From contig NZ_KE136483.1 in NCBI RefSeq assembly GCF_000407185.1, positions 62,001 through 126,000 on the forward strand: 64,000 nucleotides of DNA. The letters run 5' to 3'. Both the position numbers and the translations under genes were made by a program. Below, one piece after another: positions 40,948 through 50,662 of the stretch. This stretch comes from Enterococcus malodoratus ATCC 43197. GTDB lineage: Bacteria; Bacillota; Bacilli; Lactobacillales; Enterococcaceae. How positions within the stretch are numbered: position 1 is the stretch's first letter; every line of letters begins with the position of its first letter. The notes under the pieces were generated by a model, which saw only the letters and a program-made list of their open reading frames with translations, ran no database searches and had not been told where the DNA came from.

Positions 40948-42471
40948 ATGGACTTTCGATCAATTTTAGGAACAAGTGATACACGACGATTAGCATTAGT
41001 AGAGAAACTGTATTATCGATCGGATGGCATAGCAAGTGATGAATTATTGAGTGAGTTGGAATGTTCATTACCGATTTTGTTGAATGATATCGAGTGGATC
41101 AATGAACGTCACGAGTACTATCAGATCATCAAAGTGAAGGGTCTATATCGTCTAGAGATGAATCAGAAGGTTAGTTTGGGGAATGTCTATGCATATATTT
41201 TGAATCAAAGCCCAGAGTTTCAGATCATTGAAGAGCTTTTATATGAAAAATGCGACAGTATCACAACGTTATCGAAAAAACTGTATCTAAGTACGTCGAA
41301 TACACAACGAGCGTTAAAAAAAATCGAGAAAACGTTGTCTGAAGCAGGCATGACTTTGAATTATCGGCCCTTGCGAATTGAAGGAAATGAGAGCGAGATT
41401 CGAACGTTCTATTACCGCTTTTATAGTGAGCGTCAGGATGCGTTTGAAAGTACGCTGCCTAATCTAACTCCGGAGCAGTATCATGTAATTGAAGCCTACG
41501 TAAAAGAATTTGTGGAAGTGAATACTATCTGGAAGAAATATGTCTTTCAGAAATATTTAGTCTACCTCATTTTTATTAGTTTATGGCGAATCAAGAATAA
41601 CCATCCTTTTCCTAAAGAGGAGCTGCGCACGCTGGGAATTAAACTCCCGTTTGATGCTTCCTATAAGGAATTGAGACGAGTTGTGACAGAAATTGCCGGG
41701 ATCGATCTGCGTCCAGTGATTTTGCAGGATTGCTTGTGGTCAATATTTTCTGATTCAATCGTCTTTAGTATTCCTCACCGGGAACTGGCGATGACGGACA
41801 ATCCTAGGTATCAGGAACTATTCATGCGGCACTTCGAATTAGCTAAAGAGTACGATGAAATGACGGGAAACCATCTTTCTAAACAAGATAGGATCGATTT
41901 GACGACGGTTTTATGCAATGACTTCTATTTGTATAATCCTGAAGGTCAATACATTGGGATATTGTGGCGGAATCGGACTGTTTTCTTACGGGAAGTATCG
42001 AAGGTATACGGTCGTGGTCTGCAAAAGGTTCGATCATTAGTTGAACGTTTTGTAGAAAAATATCAGATGTACCAAGAAAATGACTTCATCTTAAATTACG
42101 TATATTTACTGATTACAACAGAAATAAACAGTTTGGAATGGTTGTCGAAGCAAGATCATCCATTGAAAGTACTGCTGCTGTCTGATTTAACGCCGACGGA
42201 AGAAAGTTTTCTAGCGAAGCAAATCAATGATTATGTCTATGGAAATTTTTCAATCGTTCTTTTTGAACAATTATTAGTGGGAAATGCGCAACTGTTGGAT
42301 GAATTAAAAAAATACGATTGTTTAATTACGACGGGTTCTTCTGAGGGATTGCCGGAGGATTACCCGGTAGTTGTAATCGATCCGTTTTTGACTGCGCAAA
42401 GTACTAGTTTAATCCAAGATATGATCAGTCAGATTGCTGAAAAGAAAGATCAAGTAACGATAGTTGAATAA
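40948..42471 (+). CDS. Mga-family regulator 2
   Basis: A 507-residue Mga-type protein with the same domain order as regulator 1 but clearly diverged: opening LALVEKLYYRSDGIASDELL, the Mga helix-turn-helix around SPEFQIIEELLYEKCDSITT, a PRD-like middle and a C-terminal EIIB-like domain (LKVLLLSDLTPTEESFLAKQ). It is 370 bases downstream of regulator 1 in the same direction and has its own terminator. No intact adhesin follows it directly; only a decayed one at 42737. It may have been the partner of that lost gene. Confidence 0.9.
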   Translation: MDFRSILGTSDTRRLALVEKLYYRSDGIASDELLSELECSLPILLNDIEWINERHEYYQIIKVKGLYRLEMNQKVSLGNVYAYILNQSPEFQIIEELLYEKCDSITTLSKKLYLSTSNTQRALKKIEKTLSEAGMTLNYRPLRIEGNESEIRTFYYRFYSERQDAFESTLPNLTPEQYHVIEAYVKEFVEVNTIWKKYVFQKYLVYLIFISLWRIKNNHPFPKEELRTLGIKLPFDASYKELRRVVTEIAGIDLRPVILQDCLWSIFSDSIVFSIPHRELAMTDNPRYQELFMRHFELAKEYDEMTGNHLSKQDRIDLTTVLCNDFYLYNPEGQYIGILWRNRTVFLREVSKVYGRGLQKVRSLVERFVEKYQMYQENDFILNYVYLLITTEINSLEWLSKQDHPLKVLLLSDLTPTEESFLAKQINDYVYGNFSIVLFEQLLVGNAQLLDELKKYDCLITTGSSEGLPEDYPVVVIDPFLTAQSTSLIQDMISQIAEKKDQVTIVE

Positions 42472-42481
42472 CGAGTCAAAG

Positions 42482-42513
42482 AAGAGTGCGGCAAACTGCC
42501 GTACTCTTTTTTT
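42482..42513 (+). terminator. Terminator of Mga regulator 2
   Basis: AAGAGTGCGGCA pairs with TGCCGTACTCTT (one G-U), followed by a T run. Confidence 0.85.
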
Positions 42514-42736
42514 GCAGTTTTTCGAGCGAAATATTCTTAGGTTTAACGAAAAAGTATAATTTTGAGTATTGAAATCTTTAGTGACAAACAAACAGAATAA
42601 TTAAAATGAGGAAGCCCATTTTTACCTATATACCAGCTTTATTCAGACCTTAATGAAATTAACAACATATTTTATGGAAATGACGAATTTGTATGCTGTA
42701 GCAGCAAATGATTACGAGCATTGAAAGGAATAAAAG

Positions 42737-43050
42737 ATGAAAAAGAGCCGATTGTTGATTGGGTATTATTTATTTCAATAATTTTTGAATTCATTGAGAC
42801 CGATCGAAATCGTACAGACTGAAGCACTCGAGAGTGAGAATAATGATGAACAAATTTTAGAGAGCATTGACTAGTAGAATAAAAGAATTTACGAACCAAT
42901 CTATTCTAATAAAGAACCACAATATAAAATCAATCAAAAAAGGAACGTACTATGCCGTTGCTCGGTAGCCAGTGGATCAAATAACGAATTTGATTATCAA
43001 TGAAGAAAACAGCGGGGAATTGAAGTATTTTGAACTTAAAAATAGTTTCT
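42737..43050 (+). pseudogene. Decayed VWA/LPxTG adhesin fragment (fourth paralogue)
   Basis: ATGAAAAAGAGC at 42737 opens a signal-peptide-like start (MKKSRLLIGYYLFQ) that meets a stop. From 42884, the frame reads RIYEPIYSNKEPQY, which aligns with RMYNPLYKNKETQY of adhesin 1. After a frame change it reads TYYAVAR*PVDQITN, matching TYPTMAWQPEGQTN. The order and spacing follow adhesin 1 around residue 230–255, but about 140 residues between signal peptide and this block are missing, and everything beyond is lost. This is a dead copy of the array's adhesin. Confidence 0.7.
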
Positions 43051-43279
43051 AATTGTTTTTGATCACAATATAAAAGAATTCGAATGATTTATTCAGAATT
43101 GTGATTTTGAGGATTTATTAATTTAAAAATAAGTAAAATAATCGAGCTTAATAACGTTTTATGTAAATGGAAACAGGCGTCGATTGGAGTATTCTCTTGA
43201 TTTCTAATAACTAGACTTTAATAAAAAAGTAAAAATGAATAAAAAATAAATTCTGCTACTCTTAAGTTGCATATAAGAA

Positions 43280-44953
43280 CCTGAATAATTCATAGAATTT
43301 CTGAAACTCTATTAAAAGCTTATTAACGCACGGTTCTTCTTTTCTTTTACCGCACCCTTTGGGTGTACAAAAAGAACCCCAATCTGCTATGGTTAAAGTG
43401 TCTAAACTAAACCAAGAAAGGGGTTCTCTCAATGGCTACATTACAGGAAAAACACGTAAAATTCAACTCTAAAATGGTGGTGTCAAACACCGGTGGTAAT
43501 CTTTCGTCAGATGCCGGTCTCATCTTGGTGAAGGAATTCATGAATTCGCTTGGATTTTATTCGTTCGCGAAGCAATTCCTCCACTTCAATGAGGACCGTA
43601 TTTATTGGACTCATGACAACATCTCCCTGCTCGAACAGCTGCTCTTCCAGTTGATTGCCGGATATTCCGCAGATTCATCCGCCAATCTCTTGAAGGAAGA
43701 TCCCATTTTTCGGTTGGTTTTGGATAAGGAAGCCATCGCCTCCCAGGCCTCGCTATCCCGCTTCTGGGACCGGATCAGCGAGGAGAACATTGCACAGTTC
43801 CAGGAACTGAACCAAGCCATGCTGGACAAGGTCCGCATGGAACGGAACAATACCCAAATGATCATCGATTTAGATTCCACACATTCGGATACGTTCGGGA
43901 ATCAAGAAAAGACTGAGCACAATGCCCATTACGGCACACAGGGCTATCATCCGTTGGTAGCCTTCGATGGCCTTACGGGAGACTTTCTGAAAGCAGAACT
44001 TCGTTCTGGAAATGTGTATACGTCAAAAGGTGTAAAAGATTTTCTGGCACCGATGCTCACACATTACCGTCAAGTCCTTCCCTGCACTGATATTTTGGTC
44101 CGGGGAGACAGCGGCTTTGCGACGCCCGAGGTCTATGATACGTGTGAATCCAACGAAAGTTTCTATGTCATCCGCCTGAAATCAAATAAAGTCGTGGAAA
44201 AACTAGCGGAAACCTTTGTCCTGGTTGGGGACGACCATCCCTGGGAGGAAAGGGAAGTCCACTACTATTCCGCGTTCTATCAAGCCAATAGCTGGTCCCA
44301 AAAACGTCGAATCTGTATCAAATCGACTCGGGAATCGAATCAGCTGGTGTTCAGTCACGAGTACGTGGTCACTAATTTTCACGAGGAACTATCCGCGAAA
44401 ACCATCTTCCAGATTTACCATAAACGCGGCACCATGGAGAACTTCATCAAGGAAGCAAAAAATGGGTTCTATTTCGACAAGACGGATAGCTCAAGCTTCT
44501 TGGAAAATCATGCACGGATGATGGTAAGCCTGTTGGCTTACAACCTGGTCAACTTCATGAAGACCATATGTCTACCTGAAAAGGAAGCGACATTCCAAGT
44601 CGACACATTGCGGCTCCGCCTGTTCAAGGTCGCGGGTAAATTAGTCCGCAGTGGCCGTAGATTGCTTTTACGGATGAGCTCCTCCCATGTCTATCAAGAC
44701 TTGTTTTATCAGTTACTGGACAAAATCCAGCAACTCAGTTGGCAAGTGTAAAATAGCAATCAGCTTTTAAAAAGACATGGAATCACTAAGGGATTCGTGC
44801 GCCCAAAAACAGCTCCAGATTCCCTATCTTCGTTAAAAAAACAAAAGGAAATCTGTTTTCGCAAGTACAAACCGGTTGAAAAAAGAAAATTCAACTCAAA
44901 TCGATGTATAAACGTTATTTTCCCAAAAAAATTAGATCTATGAATTATTCAGG
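43280..44953 (+). mobile_element. IS1380-family insertion sequence, copy 1
   Basis: A 1674-bp element with terminal inverted repeats CCTGAATAATTCATAGA (43280 rightwards, and the complement ending at 44953). It is flanked by a 5-bp direct repeat AAGAA (43275–43279 and 44954–44958), a target duplication. One intact transposase gene fills it. The element lies 114 bases in front of adhesin 2 and reads in the same direction. Confidence 0.93.
43432..44751 (+). CDS. IS1380-family transposase (copy 1, full length)
   Basis: A 439-residue DDE transposase ending QQLSWQV. Family blocks include NTGGNLSSDAGLILVKEF near the N-terminus, MIIDLDSTHSDTFGNQE with the first catalytic Asp, LVRGDSGFATPEVYD with the second, and KRGTMENFIKEAKNGF with the Glu. 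A GAACCCC/GGGGTTC inverted pair (43374–43380 and 43420–43426) overlaps the ribosome binding site AAAGGGG and could limit translation. It is identical at protein level to copy 2 except for six extra C-terminal residues. Confidence 0.95.
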   Translation: MATLQEKHVKFNSKMVVSNTGGNLSSDAGLILVKEFMNSLGFYSFAKQFLHFNEDRIYWTHDNISLLEQLLFQLIAGYSADSSANLLKEDPIFRLVLDKEAIASQASLSRFWDRISEENIAQFQELNQAMLDKVRMERNNTQMIIDLDSTHSDTFGNQEKTEHNAHYGTQGYHPLVAFDGLTGDFLKAELRSGNVYTSKGVKDFLAPMLTHYRQVLPCTDILVRGDSGFATPEVYDTCESNESFYVIRLKSNKVVEKLAETFVLVGDDHPWEEREVHYYSAFYQANSWSQKRRICIKSTRESNQLVFSHEYVVTNFHEELSAKTIFQIYHKRGTMENFIKEAKNGFYFDKTDSSSFLENHARMMVSLLAYNLVNFMKTICLPEKEATFQVDTLRLRLFKVAGKLVRSGRRLLLRMSSSHVYQDLFYQLLDKIQQLSWQV

Positions 44954-45067
44954 AAGAAGTAAATAATCTATGAGTAAACAAAAAAATAAAAATGGTTGTC
45001 TCATAAGATGAATGAAAGTATGTAGGGTATTTATAGATTATTTTTTATAGAAACAGGGGGAGATAAC

Positions 45068-48000
45068 ATGAAAAGAATAGGTATCCTGATGCTTGTCATG
45101 GTGACTTTATTGAGTATGATTCAAGCAACGTTTGCGGTAATGATTGCTCGAGCAGAAACGAATGCAATTCAACTGGTTGATGAGAAGTTTTTGAACCTTT
45201 CTTATAGATGTGAAAAACTCAAAGAGTCGAATCAATGGGTAGTAAATTTCAATCGCCAGAGTCAGGAAGAAGGCTATCATCAACGACTGAAGATACGAAT
45301 TTCTGATGAGCAAAATCAGACGATTGAGTATTCAGAAATAACGGGTATGACTGAACAAGACGGGTGGCTGACTGAAAAGGAGTTTTCAGTGAAGAAAGAA
45401 GGCCAGCTGAAATTTGATCTGTCCAAGTCAATCAAGAAATTAAATTTATACGTACAAATAGATCAGCAGAAAGCAATAAAAGCAGATAACGAACATGAAC
45501 CGAAAATCGAAAAAAACATTTTGGATAGAAAAGAACCATTTGTTCTTGAGACACACCAAGCAGCGAATAAAGAGATAACAACCTCTTCAGAAAAAGTATA
45601 TATCAAAGAAGAAGTAGGAAAGACAACTATTAGTTCAGAAAAATTTGTAGGTCCGAAAAAGGAAAAGCAAAAAAATAATTCTATAGTGACAGCAGCAGCA
45701 AACCGAATGTATGCAGCACTATATGAAAATAAGGTGACCGAATATAATCCTGATGGAGGGAGGCATCCGAAGTTTTCGTGGCAGCCAGATGGGCAAACAA
45801 ATGTTATCAATCATCAAGGTGGCGTTGCCGGAAAGGCCGGCTGGGACGGTGAGACCAGTTGGAATGTTGCAAGTGATAACTACTCTAAATCCTATATCAA
45901 TTATGGAGATGGCGACTCAAATTCAAATATTCAAATAAGAAAATATGCACAAGAGACATCCGATCCTGAGAAGTTCAAAATTAAGCTGAATGTTAAAGGG
46001 AATACGACTTATAAACCGGGAGTAGATATCGTTTTTCTATTGGATAACTCACAATCAATGGAATCTACTACAGGGTTAGCAACTGGCGAAGCCCTTAGAA
46101 AAACAAATGCAAATTTGGCTCTCCAGAAGATCGTAGACGAGCTGAAAAAAAACAATGAACCAGCAGCAGAAAATATTCGGATAGGTGCGGAGATTTTTTC
46201 TGACTATTCCAGGTACCAATCATGGGGCGGTGGTTCAGATCCCAAACAGACTCGCACCTTTAAACTATCTAAAAATACGGCGGATTGGGATAAGATGGTG
46301 AGTGAATACACTAAAGCAACTCCTGGCGGGGTAACTTTTACGCAGCGAGGACTACAAGAAGCACGAGATATTTTTGATGCGTCCCCCAGTCCAGATCGTC
46401 ATAAATTATTGTTCGTTCTAACTGATGGTGCGCCGAACCGCAGCTGGGAAACAAATGATTCGGGGACCCAAAATTTGGATATGTACCCCGATCAACGCTA
46501 TTTCACAAATTTCGTTAAGGGAACTAAAGGGAACTATAATGGAGGAAAGTCGTTAAACTCAAATACGGAAAAAATGACAACGGCAATTAATCCACCCTAT
46601 AAAAATGTAATCCCCAGCCACATGACAACAACCAATTCAACAGCGATGGATTTAAAGAATGCTGGGATTGAAATTCATACGATTGCTTTAAAACTAATGG
46701 TTCATCCTGAAGAACCCTCTGGCAGCCGTGATAAACAAATTCGCGGATTGTATAAAATGTCAACGAAAAAAGCGAATGCGACCAATGGGCCCAACGAAGA
46801 TGTCGCTTCTGATTTTCATTTTTATGATGTGTCTAATGGGGATGATTTAACTGAGTATTTTAAAAATTGGTATAACACGATCATTCGAACCGTTGATAAA
46901 GGCGTGATCACCGATCCATTGGGGGAAATGGTTGAGTTGGTGGGTGAACCTACCTGGAGTCAGGTCAATAATGGAAACCCGCAAATTGAACGACTTGATG
47001 AACCAGAGATTTCCGTAGAAAATAATCGTCGTTTGATCAAAGTGAATAATATCAATCTATCGAAAAATCAAGAAATACAACTGGAATACACCGTCCGGTT
47101 AAAAACGACCGATTCTTCCTTTGAATCTGGAAAATGGTATCAGGCAAATGGGGAAACTTTTTTGGAACCTACACCAGAACGAACGACTGACAAGCTTGAA
47201 TTTGGGATTCCTTCTGTAAAATTCAAAAAAGATGATTTTGTCATTCCTGTGGAAAAGGTTTGGTCTGATAAGCATCAAGGAACGGAAAATTATTGGGAAA
47301 TGAGACCAGAAAAGATTACCGCGACCTTACAAAAAAATGATGGAACAAATTGGGTAGCTGTCGAATCGATCGATTTAGACAAGGAGCACAATTGGAAAGG
47401 AAACTTTTCCCCTGTTGAAGGTGGAACAGAACACGCGTATCGAGTGGTTGAATCGGATCGAACCAATGGATATAAACAACCGAGTGTAAATCAATCCAGT
47501 TTTACCTCGGAAACACTGGCTGCCGGAGGAGTGAAAATCACCAATGAACTTCTGCGAGGCGATTATTCATTTTGGAAATTTATGGGTGATGGGACAACGA
47601 AGTTTGACAGTGATTTGCCGAAGTTCCAAGTGAAACGCGAGGATGGAAAGATCTTAGTGGAAAATCTAACCCCAGATAATTCTGGAAAAGTCACAGTCAA
47701 TGGTCTTCCAATAGGAAATTACATCGTGGAAGAGACCTATGTTCCGCAAGGTTTCCAAAAAATGACGAATTTTACAGTCAATGTTACAGAGAATAATCCA
47801 CCAACATCGCTTCTATTTGAGGTAAATAATAATTCGGGCGACTATCATGTGAGCAATCAATTGAAGGACTTTTCACTAAGTGTCGAGAAGGTTGATATGG
47901 ATGACGGACAGCTTGAAGGCGCAACGTTCAAATTGACAGGTCCCAACTACGAAGAAATAAAAATCAATGGGCCAGTCTTTAACTTCACTAACTTACGGCC

Positions 48001-48313
48001 TGGGATCTATACATTGACAGAGACAGATAATCCTAACGGCTATGAGCGGATTCGTGAACCAATCATTTTTGAGATTAAGGTAGATGGAAGCGTCGCAATC
48101 TCTGACCATCCGAATGCTAGTGGTTCAGGAGGAATTAATGGTGGAAGGAATACCATTGATTTAAAAGTAACGAACAAGAAAGTAAAGGAAGGAGTTTTAC
48201 CGCGAACAGGCGCATTCGGAATTCGAGGCTTCTTTTTAGCTGCAGGAATATTGGTAATCGCTGGTGTGCTGTTAAGTACAACTTCTCTCTATCTTAATAG
48301 AAGAAAAAATTAA
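45068..48313 (+). CDS. VWA-domain, LPxTG-anchored surface adhesin 2
   Basis: A 1081-residue cell-wall protein with the same architecture as adhesin 1: signal peptide (GILMLVMVTLLSMIQATFAV), variable N-terminal region, GQTNVINHQGG block, VWA domain (about 318–610) with MIDAS DNSQS and LTDGAPN, three CnaB-type domains (FVIPVEKVWSD; FWKFMGDGTTKFDSDLPKFQ; LSVEKVDMDDGQLEGATFKL) and the sorting signal LPRTGA near residue 1044. The VWA loops differ much from adhesin 1 while the stalk domains are very similar. ACAGGGGGAGATAAC precedes the ATG. An IS1380-family copy has inserted just upstream, and an Mga regulator follows. Confidence 0.92.
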   Translation: MKRIGILMLVMVTLLSMIQATFAVMIARAETNAIQLVDEKFLNLSYRCEKLKESNQWVVNFNRQSQEEGYHQRLKIRISDEQNQTIEYSEITGMTEQDGWLTEKEFSVKKEGQLKFDLSKSIKKLNLYVQIDQQKAIKADNEHEPKIEKNILDRKEPFVLETHQAANKEITTSSEKVYIKEEVGKTTISSEKFVGPKKEKQKNNSIVTAAANRMYAALYENKVTEYNPDGGRHPKFSWQPDGQTNVINHQGGVAGKAGWDGETSWNVASDNYSKSYINYGDGDSNSNIQIRKYAQETSDPEKFKIKLNVKGNTTYKPGVDIVFLLDNSQSMESTTGLATGEALRKTNANLALQKIVDELKKNNEPAAENIRIGAEIFSDYSRYQSWGGGSDPKQTRTFKLSKNTADWDKMVSEYTKATPGGVTFTQRGLQEARDIFDASPSPDRHKLLFVLTDGAPNRSWETNDSGTQNLDMYPDQRYFTNFVKGTKGNYNGGKSLNSNTEKMTTAINPPYKNVIPSHMTTTNSTAMDLKNAGIEIHTIALKLMVHPEEPSGSRDKQIRGLYKMSTKKANATNGPNEDVASDFHFYDVSNGDDLTEYFKNWYNTIIRTVDKGVITDPLGEMVELVGEPTWSQVNNGNPQIERLDEPEISVENNRRLIKVNNINLSKNQEIQLEYTVRLKTTDSSFESGKWYQANGETFLEPTPERTTDKLEFGIPSVKFKKDDFVIPVEKVWSDKHQGTENYWEMRPEKITATLQKNDGTNWVAVESIDLDKEHNWKGNFSPVEGGTEHAYRVVESDRTNGYKQPSVNQSSFTSETLAAGGVKITNELLRGDYSFWKFMGDGTTKFDSDLPKFQVKREDGKILVENLTPDNSGKVTVNGLPIGNYIVEETYVPQGFQKMTNFTVNVTENNPPTSLLFEVNNNSGDYHVSNQLKDFSLSVEKVDMDDGQLEGATFKLTGPNYEEIKINGPVFNFTNLRPGIYTLTETDNPNGYERIREPIIFEIKVDGSVAISDHPNASGSGGINGGRNTIDLKVTNKKVKEGVLPRTGAFGIRGFFLAAGILVIAGVLLSTTSLYLNRRKN

Positions 48314-48343
48314 GAATTACTCGATTAAGAATATTATTAAATA

Positions 48344-48385
48344 TAAGAGTCTAAAAAGCAAAAAATGCCTTTAGACTCTTTTTTT
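48344..48385 (+). terminator. Terminator of adhesin 2
   Basis: AAGAGTCTAAA and TTTAGACTCTT form a perfect 11-bp stem, followed by a T run. Confidence 0.88.
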
Positions 48386-48999
48386 TGCGCAATTTAAAAA
48401 AATATATTCAAATGTTTTATTAAATCTCTGTAATTTGAGTATTTATAAAATTTATGTCTTATAAAAAAAACGAGTTAAATAACGACAAGTTATCAAAAGC
48501 TTATTATTTAATAGGTTTCTAAGTATTTTCAATAACAATAAACAGAATATTAATAAAAAAGCGTCAAAAAATAAGATTCGCTATGATGTAGATATAAAGA
48601 AAAATAGTTAAAAAATTGGATCGTTCTTATATCAATTAGCAAATAAAACAAGAATATTATATTTATTAAACAATCTTTTTTCAAAAAAATTAAATACATA
48701 GGTTAGTAAGGGAAAATGATTCAAATTAGCCACAGATCGGAGGATTTTAGAACCAAAAATTTAAAAATAAGCAAAGGTAATTCTAAAGAGGCGGACTTTC
48801 TTTTAAAAAAGTGTCTCTTATGAATTTGTCGGGAGATGTAGGGGCATCTCGGACAATGGATAAACGAGAGGACACAGTTGGTAGGGGAAAATTAGATCGG
48901 TACATGTTCAATGTGTTGATACTAATGCTTTTTTAGGTTAGTAAGGCACGATAATTTGTTACGCACCAGAAGGAGTATGGAAGAAAAGGGGATGAGGAA
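48386..48999. other. AT-rich leader of Mga regulator 3
   Basis: About 610 bases without a supported gene. It holds the recurring motif TTAAATAACG at 48475 and a small hairpin GAGATG..CATCTC near 48833. Its last part resembles the leader of regulator 1. Confidence 0.5.
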
Positions 49000-50493
49000 A
49001 TGGATTTTAGAGAGGTTTTGGGAGCAAGCAGTTTGCGACGTCTACGCTTTGTTGAACTACTCTATGCGAGTCAAGTCGGCTTGCCAAGCGATCAGCTGCT
49101 TGAAGAACTAGAGTGTTCATTGCCTATCCTGTTGAAAGACGTTAAGCTTATCAATGATGAGCAGGACGACTTTCACATTGAAAAATTCAAAGGACTTTAT
49201 CAAATTCAAGTAAAACCACATGTAAGTATCAACCGTTTATATGCAGATGTTCTTCAGCAATCACCAGAGTTTCAGATTATTGAAGAATTATTATATGAAA
49301 AATGTTCAAGCATCAGCGATCTTGCTGAAAAACTATATTTAAGCGCCTCAAATACACAACGTTATCTGAAAAAAATCGAAATGGCGTTCAAAAAGGCCGG
49401 CATCAAATTGGATTATCGTCCATTGCGAATTGAAGGAAAAGAGAGTGTGATCAGGCATTTCTACTATCGCTATTTCTTGGAAAAATCAGATCGTTTAGAA
49501 TCGTTGTTTATTGATTTGAAGGATTACCAGATTAAAGCGATCACTGATTTAGTAGATCAATTTATCCAGGTGAATCATTTAGAGAACCGTCATATTTTTA
49601 GGAAACGCCTAAGTTACAACATCTACATTAGTTTGTGGCGGATTAAAAATGGCCGTCACTATATGCAAAGCGACCTGATAAGCCCATTGAGTTTACCGGA
49701 TGCTGAAACATTGGAATCCTTCGAGCGGATGGCGTTAGAGGTGTTCCGTGTCCGTCTATCCGAAGAACAAATCAAGGATTGTTTATGGCTTTCTTATGCC
49801 GATATGCTGATTTTCAGTGAAGATCAGTGGAAGTCTGCTATGAAACAAAGCAGAACCTACCGTGATTTGTATCAAAAGCACTTTGAATTAGTAGAAGAAT
49901 TTAATCGTTTGATCGGACTTTCGCTTGATGAACTTGAACGAAGCGAACTGACGATTGTTTTAGTTAACGATCAGCGGATGTACTCGCCAAAGGGCCGCTA
50001 TATCGATATTTTATATCGGCAACGGGGGATCTTCTTAGAGAAAATGATTGAGACCCATTATCAAGCAGTGAAGAAAGTATTAAAGATCGCAGAGACCTTT
50101 GTCAAAAAATATCGAATCTACCAAGAGAATGATTTCGTATGGAATTACGCTTATTTGCTGATTACGATGGTACCGCAAAGCCTGAATCTCTTGGCAAGCA
50201 ACGATCAGCCGCTGAAGATTTTGCTGCTTTCTGAATTGTCGCCGACAGAGGAAACTTTTTTAGCAGAGCAAATCGAAGAACGAATCTATGGAAACTTTAA
50301 GATACATTTTGTAGAAGAACGTTCCCGAGATGCTCGGATCGATATGCATGAATTGGCAAAATACGATGCCTTGATCACTTCTAGCAGTGTCGAGGAAGTC
50401 CCTTATGATTACCCGACTGTGATCATTGATCCTTTCTTGACCAGTCAAAATATTGTTCAATTGCAGCAGCTGATTAGTGATCTGTCTGGCTGA
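49000..50493 (+). CDS. Mga-family regulator 3
   Basis: A 497-residue paralogue of regulator 1, close along the whole length (LRRLRFVELLYASQVGLPSD at the start; LKILLLSELSPTEETFLAEQ in the EIIB-like C-terminal domain). It has the N-terminal winged helix, Mga helix-turn-helix, PRD-like centre and EIIB-like end. It lies 686 bases after adhesin 2 and probably controls it. With adhesin 2 it forms the unit enclosed between the two IS1380-family copies. GGATGAGGAA precedes the ATG. Confidence 0.9.
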   Translation: MDFREVLGASSLRRLRFVELLYASQVGLPSDQLLEELECSLPILLKDVKLINDEQDDFHIEKFKGLYQIQVKPHVSINRLYADVLQQSPEFQIIEELLYEKCSSISDLAEKLYLSASNTQRYLKKIEMAFKKAGIKLDYRPLRIEGKESVIRHFYYRYFLEKSDRLESLFIDLKDYQIKAITDLVDQFIQVNHLENRHIFRKRLSYNIYISLWRIKNGRHYMQSDLISPLSLPDAETLESFERMALEVFRVRLSEEQIKDCLWLSYADMLIFSEDQWKSAMKQSRTYRDLYQKHFELVEEFNRLIGLSLDELERSELTIVLVNDQRMYSPKGRYIDILYRQRGIFLEKMIETHYQAVKKVLKIAETFVKKYRIYQENDFVWNYAYLLITMVPQSLNLLASNDQPLKILLLSELSPTEETFLAEQIEERIYGNFKIHFVEERSRDARIDMHELAKYDALITSSSVEEVPYDYPTVIIDPFLTSQNIVQLQQLISDLSG

Positions 50494-50513
50494 AAAGGAT
50501 TGAATAGATAATA

Positions 50514-50559
50514 GAAGAAGACCTTTCGAATCGTTTGATTCGGAAGGTCTTCTTTTTTT
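50514..50559 (+). terminator. Terminator of Mga regulator 3
   Basis: AGAAGACCTTTCGAATC pairs with GATTCGGAAGGTCTTCT (one mismatch), followed by seven T residues. Confidence 0.88.
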
Positions 50560-50662
50560 GCGAGCGCGGCATTTTAGAGAGTCTACAAATTGAAATCATG
50601 GTTTCTTAGGATTTGTTACTACCTTACATTTATATACTTAAATTTAAAATTACTTTATGAAT

